From: Planococcaceae bacterium UBA3378 | GTDB taxonomy: Bacteria > Bacillota > Bacilli > Bacillales_A > Planococcaceae | Length of the DNA: 6,101 bases | Direction of reading: 5' to 3' | NCBI GenBank assembly: GCA_002359075.1 | Contig: DEQA01000277.1 | Coordinates: 1 to 6,101 of the forward strand | Shown: in pieces, positions 1 through 5,796 of the stretch | Layout of the letters: every line of letters starts with the position of its first letter | How positions within the stretch are numbered: position 1 is the first letter of the stretch | Program-made: the position numbers and the translations under genes | Notes under the pieces: generated by a model | Told to the model about the DNA's origin: nothing | Seen by the model: the letters and a program-made list of their open reading frames with translations, nothing else | Database searches by the model: none

Positions 1-119
1 CCGCCTGCAATGGAAAGAAAATGGCTTCTTGGTGTATCCTTTATAAATGTCAATGATTTCGAAAAGAAATGAATCAGTGTAAAGCCGATCGCAAATATGA
101 AGCTAAGCCACATTTCCAA
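1..119 (-). CDS. N-terminal fragment of a ZIP-like integral membrane protein (partial)
   Basis: This is an open frame running leftwards off the window, with only 39 codons visible. It begins MEMWLSFIFAIGFTLIHFF, a first membrane helix with few charges, then a short polar stretch with KDTPRS, then HFLSIAGG at the edge. From memory this layout, a first helix followed by a PRS...LSxAGG segment, resembles ZIP-like membrane proteins of bacteria whose next helix carries the transport His residues. That part lies outside the window, so the family call is tentative and the substrate unknown. The start was chosen as the TTG at 119-117 because GGAGGT (133-128) lies 8 bases upstream of it. The in-frame ATG at 113-111 would need a 14-base spacing. 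The gene is transcribed in the same direction as the CotH gene but is separated from it by a strong terminator. Confidence 0.55.
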   Translation of the reverse strand, partial: MEMWLSFIFAIGFTLIHFFSKSLTFIKDTPRSHFLSIAG

Positions 120-127
120 AATCTTAT

Positions 128-133
128 ACCTCC
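128..133 (-). promoter_or_regulatory. Ribosome binding site that favours a TTG start
   Basis: The minus strand reads GGAGGT here, a near-perfect Shine-Dalgarno sequence. Its 8-base spacing to the TTG at 119-117 is optimal, whereas the first ATG (113-111) is 14 bases away. The TTG is therefore the likelier start of the left-edge membrane protein. Confidence 0.6.
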
Positions 134-350
134 GTCTCTCACTTAATACATGTACATTTAACCTAAAAAAAGAAAATGAAACAAAGAGATGGAAATTTAG
201 ATACTCAAGGATTTTCTTATCTCCAGTGCACATAAAGATACCGGGATACGATAAAGTGGGGGAATGAGCAAAATACTTATCGCTCCAACAATGGAGATTA
301 CAATGTTTTAGGGGAATTTTTTATAGAGTTTTAAAGCATGGAATAATGCT
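134..350. other. AT-rich intergenic stretch with no supported gene
   Basis: Between the ribosome binding site of the left-edge membrane protein and the terminator of the CotH gene I see no convincing coding sequence. The stretch should hold the promoter of the left-edge gene, reading leftwards, but no clear -35/-10 pair stands out. A small palindrome, TACATGTA, lies near 147-154. The longest plus-strand reading frame with any ribosome-binding-like sequence in front is only 15 codons (264-311) and its spacing is too short, so it is not called. Confidence 0.5.
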
Positions 351-393
351 GAAAATATAAAAGCTGCAAAATAGCTGAGGGCTATTTTGCAGC
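351..393 (-). terminator. Rho-independent terminator of the CotH-family gene
   Basis: A perfect 13-bp stem (363-375 pairing with 381-393; arm GCTGCAAAATAGC) closes a 5-base loop. Read on the minus strand it is followed directly by a T-rich tail, TTTTATATTTTC (362-351). It begins about 42 bases past the TAA of the CotH gene and is well placed to end that transcript. The plus-strand side has a weaker pyrimidine tail (394-408), so some bidirectional activity is possible, although no plus-strand gene leads into it here. Confidence 0.85.
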
Positions 394-434
394 ATCTCTT
401 TCCTTTTCAGGGAAGACGGGAGTTACTTGTGTTT

Positions 435-2429
435 TTATTTACCGATTCGACGGATAAACAGTATCGCTATTAGCATCAATGCTAGATAAATAAACATTGT
501 GTAAATATCTTTTTTAGAGAATTCACCAGTTGGTTCTTCTTTATCAGCCTCGTTATTCATCATTCTATCGCCATTTGGGCTGTCGGGTTTCTGGAAATTC
601 TCCATCTGCTCTGTTAAATATGCCTTTTTCTCTTCAGTTGTCATCGAGTCAAAGTTATCAGGTAATGGTATTGGGGAATTACCGGTTTGCATTCTTTCTA
701 AAAATTGATCAAATTCTTCATCAGTCATGGAATTGATGTCAAAACCACCTTGACCACCTTGCATTTCCTCATTCATTTGTGGAGCATTGCCGTTTGGTAG
801 CTCTCCATTACCATTCGGCCGGTTATCTTGACCATTCATTTCGGGCATCATAGAAGATGTCTCGGATGATTCGACCACAAGTTCGCCGGATAGCTGTGCC
901 AGTATAGACTCACTACGCTGTTTTGCAAATTCAGGTAAGCTATTTTCACCACTAACCCCTTCTATAAATTCTTCCGTTGTATAAAATTTCGATGGATCTT
1001 CTTCGATATAAGGTGTTAGCAATTCTTCCAATTTCGTTGTAATGGATGCAATGTTCTCCTCTGTTAAAATTTCTGTAGAGATTTGTTCCAGATATTTTTC
1101 ATACTGTGCAAGTAATGTTTCGTCACTTAATAACACATTTAATAATGGGCGATCGGTTAAGGAAGTGCCGGAAACAGGTTCATAAATACTAAAGTTAATT
1201 GCATCATCAGACAGTAACTCTCCTGAATCCATCAGCATGCCTCCATTTGGCTGATCTCCTCCTTGAGGCATAGGAGCCTGTCCTTTTTCTGCAAATTGAT
1301 CATCTTCCTGTTTTGCTCCATCATTGCCCTGTGTACTGCCGGGCATTTGACCGGGATTAAAATCCGGAGCTTGTACGGTATCCTGTTTTGCTCCATCATC
1401 GCCCTGTGTATTGTCTGATATTTGTGCAGCATCCTGTTCATTTGCCGACTCGTCAGATGTATTGGCATTAGGAGACATAGGACCGCGACCTCCTCCACCC
1501 ATTCCTATTCCAAACCCGCCAAAGGACATATTATAATCCCACGGCAAAATTGAAAATACACCATTTTCATCTTCATATAAATAATAATTATGTTTCATCT
1601 GTCCTTGATAACTATCGAGACTCACTAATGCAGTATTCATCGCAAAATAACGAATTATTTCATCAGTATTTAGATACTCTTCATATCCTGTACCGTCATT
1701 AATGGATTTTATCATAGGAATAATATTGGATTTCTCGACGCTGTCCTCATTCATTTTTACTGCGATTCCTTCATAGGCCTCTAAAGAATCGCTTATATAG
1801 AGGAGGTCACTCCCTGTACCATCGGGCTTGTATAAATAACCTTTCGTTGTTCCATAATTTTTAGCAATAAATGTTTCATCAATTGCTTCGACCCCTAGCA
1901 TGAGACCGTAATATTCACCGTTTATCGTCACTTTCATATAGGAGTGAGCCGGTGTTTTTACCCCGATTTGCTCCATCAGCTCATAAGATACAAACTCTTT
2001 CATTTGTGTAGAATCACTTATATTATTATTTAAATTTAGTTTTGTTAACCCATAAAATGACTGATCTGAAGTATAGTGATCAAAATCAATTTTCAAGCTA
2101 TAGCGGTCAGAATCACTTTGGGCAACAGAGGTTAGAGATGAGTTTCCTTTTGTGCGTATTGCTACATTATTAATTGTTTCCCCGTTTATAGTGACGGAGG
2201 CTTCCTTGTATTCTTCATCTAGCGGATTAGCAAGGATATCCGCCCAATCTTCTTCATCAATTGTAATGTCAATTGTCGATACTGCCTCTTTATTAAACAA
2301 TTTTTCTTCATAGGAATAAGCAGAATCTGTTTTTTGAAGATCAAAGGCCTGAATAAAATAAACAGCACCTGTAATTAATATAATTCCGCAAATGATTGGT
2401 AAAATAAGCAGCCTGTTTTTAACTTTCAT
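435..2429 (-). CDS. Membrane-tethered CotH-family (spore-coat-kinase-like) protein
   Basis: This 664-residue protein belongs to the CotH family, atypical protein kinases known from Bacillus spore coat CotH, which phosphorylates coat proteins. Residues 7-28 form an N-terminal signal anchor. The kinase-like domain begins near residue 46. Visible family motifs are RTKGNSS (92-98), YSLKIDFD (110-117, K113 a candidate nucleotide-binding Lys), LNLNNN (131-136), NGEYYG and GVEAID (170-184), then D272 and HNYYLY (280-285), and ILPWDYN (294-300). By analogy with CotH, D272 would be the catalytic Asp and D298 the metal-binding Asp; this assignment is inference. A Gly/Pro/Gln/Asn/Asp-rich insert (about 304-408) splits the domain before its helical remainder (409-515). 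A second disordered region (517-637) leads to a C-terminal membrane helix (642-659) ending RRIGK. The bulk should face outside the membrane. Canonical CotH is much shorter and lacks these additions, so the symbol cotH is withheld. The start is the ATG preceded by GGGAGG at 5-base spacing; a longer upstream frame lacks such a site. The natural substrate is unknown. Confidence 0.88.
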   Translation of the reverse strand: MKVKNRLLILPIICGIILITGAVYFIQAFDLQKTDSAYSYEEKLFNKEAVSTIDITIDEEDWADILANPLDEEYKEASVTINGETINNVAIRTKGNSSLTSVAQSDSDRYSLKIDFDHYTSDQSFYGLTKLNLNNNISDSTQMKEFVSYELMEQIGVKTPAHSYMKVTINGEYYGLMLGVEAIDETFIAKNYGTTKGYLYKPDGTGSDLLYISDSLEAYEGIAVKMNEDSVEKSNIIPMIKSINDGTGYEEYLNTDEIIRYFAMNTALVSLDSYQGQMKHNYYLYEDENGVFSILPWDYNMSFGGFGIGMGGGGRGPMSPNANTSDESANEQDAAQISDNTQGDDGAKQDTVQAPDFNPGQMPGSTQGNDGAKQEDDQFAEKGQAPMPQGGDQPNGGMLMDSGELLSDDAINFSIYEPVSGTSLTDRPLLNVLLSDETLLAQYEKYLEQISTEILTEENIASITTKLEELLTPYIEEDPSKFYTTEEFIEGVSGENSLPEFAKQRSESILAQLSGELVVESSETSSMMPEMNGQDNRPNGNGELPNGNAPQMNEEMQGGQGGFDINSMTDEEFDQFLERMQTGNSPIPLPDNFDSMTTEEKKAYLTEQMENFQKPDSPNGDRMMNNEADKEEPTGEFSKKDIYTMFIYLALMLIAILFIRRIGK
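1206..1520 (-). repeat. Disordered insert in the CotH protein with a duplicated segment
   Basis: This stretch encodes residues 304-408 of the CotH-family protein, rich in Gly, Asp, Gln, Pro and Asn and without predicted structure. It contains two copies of a 30-base segment (1306-1335 and 1381-1410) that differ at one base and lie 75 bases apart. They encode TQGDDGAKQ and TQGNDGAKQ, 25 residues apart. The unit spacing keeps frame, so the insert can grow or shrink by recombination without breaking the gene. Confidence 0.8.
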
Positions 2430-2434
2430 GTTTT

Positions 2435-2440
2435 CCTCCC
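2435..2440 (-). promoter_or_regulatory. Ribosome binding site setting the CotH start
   Basis: The minus strand reads GGGAGG followed by AAAAC and then ATG (2429-2427). This fixes the start at MKVKNRLL. The reading frame stays open 17 codons further upstream, but those starts have no comparable site and would put polar residues in front of the signal anchor. Confidence 0.85.
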
Positions 2441-2586
2441 ATAACTTCATTTGCTTTATCCTATAAAACAAACATGTCAAGATGACGTCAGATCAACATA
2501 TGAAATATGGTTTTTACTATAGCTTTTAGTTGTTTATATAGCTTATTTATTAAAACAGAATAGAAGAGATCTTACTCATCAAAAAG

Positions 2587-2615
2587 GCATGTATTTCTTT
2601 GTAATCACCATACTA
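2587..2615 (+). promoter_or_regulatory. Candidate SigG (forespore) promoter of the phosphatase-family gene
   Basis: GCATG (2587-2591), a 17-base spacer and CATACTA (2609-2615) match the SigG -35 (G-H-A-T-R) and -10 (C-A-T-W-H-T-A) consensus at every position; the usual spacer is 17-18 bases. Transcription would start near 2622, leaving a leader of 12-21 bases, just long enough for the ribosome binding site. I found no good SigA pair facing right in this region. The motifs are short and degenerate, so the match could be chance. Confidence 0.45.
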
Positions 2616-2633
2616 CTAATGAAGGAAAGATAG

Positions 2634-4208
2634 GTGATTACAGTGAAAAGAAAAATACTCATTGCTTTGGTTTTACTCATTCTTGTTTGCGGCGGGCTTG
2701 CTTTGGCAGTTTCCATGACCCCTACCAAAAAAATACCGGATGTTTCGGTGACCGTACCCCAAAAACCGGTTGTGCTGATTGTGGTTGATTCATTAATGAC
2801 TGAGCCTTTACAAAGGGTAATGGGAGAAGGAAAGGCCCCGGCGTTATCCTTTTTGATGGAGAATGGTGAATTTTATCCGGAATTTATTAGCTCTTATCCA
2901 ACAATGTCCGTGACGATCGACAGCACGTTGTTAACGGGGACATATGCAAACGAGCATAAAGTACCGGGCTTGATTTGGTTTAAGGAAGATGAGAAACGTA
3001 TCATCAGCTATGGAAGCGGGATAGGAGAGATGTGGAGCAATGGAATAAAAAATGTGGCAGCTGATAGTGTGATCCATCTGAATGAAACGCATTTAAGCAA
3101 GGATGTGCAGACAATTCACGAAGAACTGGCAAATGCCAAATTGCAGTCGGCATCCATTAATGGTCTTCTATACCGCGGAAGCATGCAACATGAACTACAT
3201 GTGCCGAAGCTGCTTTCCTTTGCCAGGCTGCTGCCAAAGGAAATAGAAGTGAAGGGACCGATGCTGTTGTCGCTTGGTGCATTATCTCAATATAACCCGG
3301 AGAACGACCGGAATAAATTCAGCTGGAAGCGTATGGGGATTAATAATGATTTCACGGTAAATGAGCTGACATATATTATGAAGGAGCAGATGCTTCCTTC
3401 GTTTACCCTTGCGTATCTTCCTGATGCTGATGCTTCTATCCATAAAAACGGACCGGAAGATACAAAGGGGATTGAACAGGCTGATCAGGCACTTCAAGAG
3501 CTTCTTAATCAGTTTCCTTCGTGGGAGGAAGCTATTCAGGACGTAACTTGGGTAGTCCTTGGTGACAGTGGACAATCATCCGTAAAAGAAGAGAAGAAGA
3601 AAGCATTAATCGATTTACATGATGTGTTGAAGGGCTACACGTTTTGGGAAAACGGAAAAAAGAATGCGCAGCTGGCTGTCGCTGTGAATGAACGGATGGC
3701 CTATATCTATCTGCAGGATGAGCAAATACTGTTTTCTGAGATAGTAGACATTCTAAAAAAGGATGAACGGATTGGGTTTATTGCATGGGAAGAACAACAG
3801 ATGAATCATGTGGTGAATACAAAAGGTAAAGAATTTACCTTTTCACCAAACGGATCGTCTACCGATGAGTATGGCCAATCTTGGCAGCTTTCTGGAGACC
3901 TGTCTCTTTTGGATATAAAAGAGGATGAGCAAGGAATCATACGTTATCAGGCGTATCCTGATGCGCTGGCCAGACTGCACGGGGCGCTTCATTCACAGCA
4001 GGGGAAGGTTATTATTGTAGATGCAGAGCCTTCTTACGAGTTTATCGAAAAGCATAGCCATGATCATGCGGGAGGCGGGGCGCATGGCTCTCTCCATCGT
4101 GTAGATTCTGTTGTACCGCTTATCATTACGGGAAAAGCGGTACAGCCGCCATCGCACCGGCTTGTAGATATAAAGGAATGGATTTTAGACTTGGTAGGGG
4201 GCTCTTAA
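2634..4208 (+). CDS. Membrane-anchored alkaline phosphatase superfamily (type I phosphodiesterase-like) protein
   Basis: This 524-residue protein has a signal anchor (residues 5-27) and an extracytoplasmic alkaline-phosphatase-fold domain close to the nucleotide pyrophosphatase/phosphodiesterase group. It would hydrolyse a phosphomonoester, phosphodiester or similar bond, but the substrate cannot be told. Expected metal-site motifs appear in order: VVDS with D52; YPTMSVTIDSTLLTGTY, where S92 aligns with the Thr/Ser nucleophile, followed by H108; D266 and H270 in DASIHKNGP; GDSGQ with D311; and AHGS with H484. Position 312, normally the His of S-D-H-G, is Ser, so one zinc ligand seems missing. 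The C-terminal loop is His-rich (H474, H476, H478, H484, H488). Two GTG starts compete: 2634, after AAGGA with 7-base spacing, and 2643, after AGGTGAT (2632-2638), the better match; the second removes only three residues. The gene diverges from the CotH gene, stands alone, and ends at a strong hairpin. Confidence 0.85.
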   Translation: MITVKRKILIALVLLILVCGGLALAVSMTPTKKIPDVSVTVPQKPVVLIVVDSLMTEPLQRVMGEGKAPALSFLMENGEFYPEFISSYPTMSVTIDSTLLTGTYANEHKVPGLIWFKEDEKRIISYGSGIGEMWSNGIKNVAADSVIHLNETHLSKDVQTIHEELANAKLQSASINGLLYRGSMQHELHVPKLLSFARLLPKEIEVKGPMLLSLGALSQYNPENDRNKFSWKRMGINNDFTVNELTYIMKEQMLPSFTLAYLPDADASIHKNGPEDTKGIEQADQALQELLNQFPSWEEAIQDVTWVVLGDSGQSSVKEEKKKALIDLHDVLKGYTFWENGKKNAQLAVAVNERMAYIYLQDEQILFSEIVDILKKDERIGFIAWEEQQMNHVVNTKGKEFTFSPNGSSTDEYGQSWQLSGDLSLLDIKEDEQGIIRYQAYPDALARLHGALHSQQGKVIIVDAEPSYEFIEKHSHDHAGGGAHGSLHRVDSVVPLIITGKAVQPPSHRLVDIKEWILDLVGGS

Positions 4209-4246
4209 GGATGAAATTGAAGATTGTTATGAATGAAAAGCAATGA

Positions 4247-4285
4247 GAAGCCTGCCGCAGTTACATGCTAACTGCAGCAGGCTTC
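4247..4285. terminator. Bidirectional terminator between convergent genes
   Basis: A 17-base arm (4247-4263) pairs with 4269-4285 around a 5-base loop (CATGC), with a single C-A mismatch at 4256/4276, giving 16 pairs with a GC-rich base (GAAGCCTGC). On the plus side it is followed by TTATCATTATTTATT, and on the minus side by TCATTGCTTTTCATT, both T-rich but interrupted. It begins about 39 bases after the phosphatase stop and about 73 bases beyond the SDR stop, and probably serves both converging genes. Confidence 0.8.
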
Positions 4286-4358
4286 TTATCATTATTTATT
4301 ACGCTTTACATGATCAATGCTTAAACTGTTAGTCCATCATTTATCAAGTATTCCCGTG

Positions 4359-5252
4359 CTACAAATCGATCGGTTCGCCGCCTGTTACCCCGTAAATCTG
4401 TCCTGTAATATAACTTCCCTCATCAGAGGCCAGAAGAACATACACCGGTGCAAGCTCTACCGGCTGTCCCGCCCGGCCAAGTGGTGTGTTTTGACCAAAC
4501 TCAGGAATTTGTCCATCCAATTGTCCATTATCCAACTGCAAAGGTGTCCAAATTGGTCCTGGCGCTACCCCATTGACACGTACTCCTTTAGAAGCAAAGT
4601 ACGAGGAAAGGTTTACCGTAAAGTTGCTGATCGCTCCTTTTGTAGCGGCATAATCCATTAAAGAGGTGGATGGACTGAAAGATTGCACCGATGTGGTAGT
4701 AACAATCGCACTTCCTGGTTCCAGATGCTCTTCAGCAGCTTTTACGGTCTCAAACATGCTCATAATGTTTATTTTGAAGGTATCATGCACTTGTTTAATT
4801 GTGAAATCACTTAAGTTTGGATGTGCGATTTGTTGTGCAGCATTCAATACGAGCGTGTCCAATCCGCCAAAAGCTTCCACAGTTTTTGTTACAATTTCTG
4901 TCGGTGTGCCATCTTCCCGTAAGTCATATGGCAGCAGTAATGCTTTTCTGCCTGCTTTTTCAATTAATTCTTTCACTTCGTTCGCATCTTTCTCTTCACC
5001 AGGGAAGAATTGAATCGCCACATTGGCACCTTCCCGTGCAAAGGCAATAGCAGCGGCACGGCCAATTCCGGAATCACCACCGGTAATCAGGGCATTGCGC
5101 CCTTCCAGGCGATTGTATCCTTTATATGATTCTTCTCCGCAGTCAGGTTTAGGGCTCATTTCACTCTGCAGCGCTGGTGTATTCTGCTCTTGATCCGGGA
5201 ACTTTTCTGTATAAAATTTCTTACGTGGATCGGTTAGATGCGGGTTTTTCAT
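4359..5252 (-). CDS. SDR-family NAD(P)-dependent oxidoreductase, general-stress type
   Basis: This 297-residue protein is a short-chain dehydrogenase/reductase that should reduce or oxidise a carbonyl/alcohol substrate with NAD(P)(H) in the cytoplasm. After an N-terminal extension of about 47 residues comes the Rossmann fold with TGGDSGIG (57-64), the cofactor loop. NAAQ (137-140), N162, S188 and the YxxxK pair Y201/K205 complete the catalytic set. APGPIWTPL (229-238) and the closing TGQIYGVTGG are typical of the family. The long N-terminal extension and about 290-residue length match the Bacillus YhdF/YdaD/YhxC group, several members of which are SigB-controlled general stress proteins; the substrate is not established. 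The start is the ATG at 5252-5250, 9 bases after AGGAG (5266-5262). An ATG three codons upstream abuts that site and is unlikely. A SigB-like promoter lies upstream. The gene is monocistronic and complete, with no missing key residue. Confidence 0.92.
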   Translation of the reverse strand: MKNPHLTDPRKKFYTEKFPDQEQNTPALQSEMSPKPDCGEESYKGYNRLEGRNALITGGDSGIGRAAAIAFAREGANVAIQFFPGEEKDANEVKELIEKAGRKALLLPYDLREDGTPTEIVTKTVEAFGGLDTLVLNAAQQIAHPNLSDFTIKQVHDTFKINIMSMFETVKAAEEHLEPGSAIVTTTSVQSFSPSTSLMDYAATKGAISNFTVNLSSYFASKGVRVNGVAPGPIWTPLQLDNGQLDGQIPEFGQNTPLGRAGQPVELAPVYVLLASDEGSYITGQIYGVTGGEPIDL

Positions 5253-5260
5253 CAAAAACA

Positions 5261-5266
5261 TCTCCT
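5261..5266 (-). promoter_or_regulatory. Ribosome binding site that decides the SDR start
   Basis: The minus strand reads AGGAGA. The ATG at 5261-5259 overlaps the final A, which leaves no spacing, so ribosomes should use the in-frame ATG at 5252-5250 instead. The protein then begins MKNPHLTDP. Confidence 0.75.
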
Positions 5267-5359
5267 GTCTTGTTTAATATTTAAAGCCAAACAATAAAAA
5301 GTACAGAAAGGCTTTTCACACACTTTGCAGGCTTTCACAAACTAATTCCTAGTACATTT

Positions 5360-5384
5360 TTTCCCTTTGAGCATTACTTTAAAC
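5360..5384 (-). promoter_or_regulatory. Candidate SigB general-stress promoter of the SDR gene
   Basis: The minus strand carries GTTTAA (5384-5379), a 13-base spacer and GGGAAA (5365-5360). This fits the SigB pattern GTTTAA-N12-15-GGGWAW at all positions I recall. Transcription would begin near 5351, giving a leader of roughly 100 bases before the SDR start codon. The match agrees with the SigB control known for related Bacillus SDR genes. Confidence 0.6.
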
Positions 5385-5490
5385 AGTTTCAGATCTGTTC
5401 CCTTTTTTAAAACCGCTGATGAATAAGAGCTGGTGTAATTAACACCCTCAATAAAGGCAGGGGGGATTTTGCTTAGGTGCAGCCGAAGAC
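5385..5490. other. Intergenic stretch upstream of the rightward promoter
   Basis: No gene is supported here. The segment holds a small inverted repeat, GGTGT-AATTA-ACACC (5432-5446), which could be an operator half-site pair, and a run of six G (5460-5465). A 24-codon frame starting at a TTG after the G run (5469-5543) has too short a spacing to be credible. No match to the NagR/YvoA operator that controls nag genes in Bacillus was recognised. Confidence 0.35.
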
Positions 5491-5520
5491 TGTCTTTTCG
5501 TTTTGGCGTTATGGTACAAT
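5491..5520 (+). promoter_or_regulatory. Candidate SigA promoter with extended -10, reading towards nagB
   Basis: TACAAT (5515-5520) is preceded by TG plus one base (5512-5514), giving an extended -10 element. The -35 region is poor: TGTCTT (5491-5496) at 18 bases, or GTCTTT (5492-5497) at 17. Extended -10 promoters tolerate a weak -35. It points at nagB but would leave a leader of about 270 bases, so a closer promoter that I could not identify may exist. Confidence 0.4.
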
Positions 5521-5796
5521 CAGTACTGTGTGAAAAAATTTAAAAAATTATTTATTTTCCGTCGCTTTTATTTCTCAACGCTGCAGGTATGGTTTGGCAG
5601 CACATAAAATGAAAATGCTTCGGTTACCGGCAAACAGAAAGGATACCGCTTACGAGCAGGAGTCTGGCCAAATGAATACAGGGAATGAAAGTAGCAGCCA
5701 GTACAGCGGCTGCTAAAACACCGATCAGTGAGAAACCGTTCATTTTGCAATTATATGAGAAATAAGAAGATGATGAATAAAAAAGGGGATGTTGAC
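5521..5796 (+). other. Long untranslated leader region in front of nagB
   Basis: This 276-base segment has no supported gene. It starts AT-rich (5533-5560) and becomes more balanced in base content. An 8-bp GC-rich hairpin (5692-5699 with 5708-5715, loop 8 bases) lies about 80 bases before nagB and has no T tract on the plus strand. Two short frames were judged and left out: a 35-codon plus-strand frame (5609-5716) and a 39-codon hydrophobic minus-strand frame (5624-5743), both without a ribosome binding site. I recognise no riboswitch, T-box or ribozyme core. Confidence 0.35.

Noticed and set aside
264..311. A 15-codon plus-strand frame after GGGGG in the left intergenic region.
   Set aside because: The spacing is about two bases, and the product is too short and unremarkable.
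1232..1498. Minus-strand 88-codon frame inside the CotH gene.
   Set aside because: It is an alternative frame through the low-complexity repeat region of the CotH protein and has no independent evidence of coding.
2452..2480. A perfect -35 hexamer TTGACA on the minus strand upstream of the CotH gene.
   Set aside because: No acceptable -10 hexamer lies at 16-18 bases; the best AT-rich candidates are at 9 or 14 bases. The CotH promoter is therefore left uncalled.
2483..2490. Eight-base palindrome TGACGTCA between the divergent CotH and phosphatase genes.
   Set aside because: The flanks do not extend the symmetry and no known Bacillus operator was recognised. Eight-base palindromes occur by chance.
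4211..4246. An 11-codon frame (MKLKIVMNEKQ) right after the phosphatase stop.
   Set aside because: It is very short, has a weak ribosome binding sequence, and runs into the terminator.
5469..5543. A 24-codon Arg-rich frame starting at TTG behind a run of six G, overlapping the nagB promoter candidate.
   Set aside because: The spacing between G run and TTG is only about three bases, the start is non-ATG, and the frame overlaps the -10 element.
5609..5716. Plus-strand 35-codon frame in the nagB leader (MKMLRLPANRKD...).
   Set aside because: No Shine-Dalgarno sequence precedes it, the peptide has no recognisable features, and its end lies inside the hairpin.
5624..5743. Minus-strand 39-codon frame encoding a hydrophobic peptide starting MNGFSLIGVLAAAV, which resembles the N-terminus of a type IV prepilin.
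   Set aside because: There is no ribosome binding site, the Glu at position 5 of the pilin motif is Gly, the frame lies antisense to the nagB leader, and it stops without a pilin body. A chance reading frame is more likely.
5731..5744. A cre (CcpA)-like sequence around AGAAACCGTTCATT in front of nagB.
   Set aside because: It keeps the central CG but misses three of the conserved end positions, so it does not support carbon catabolite control.
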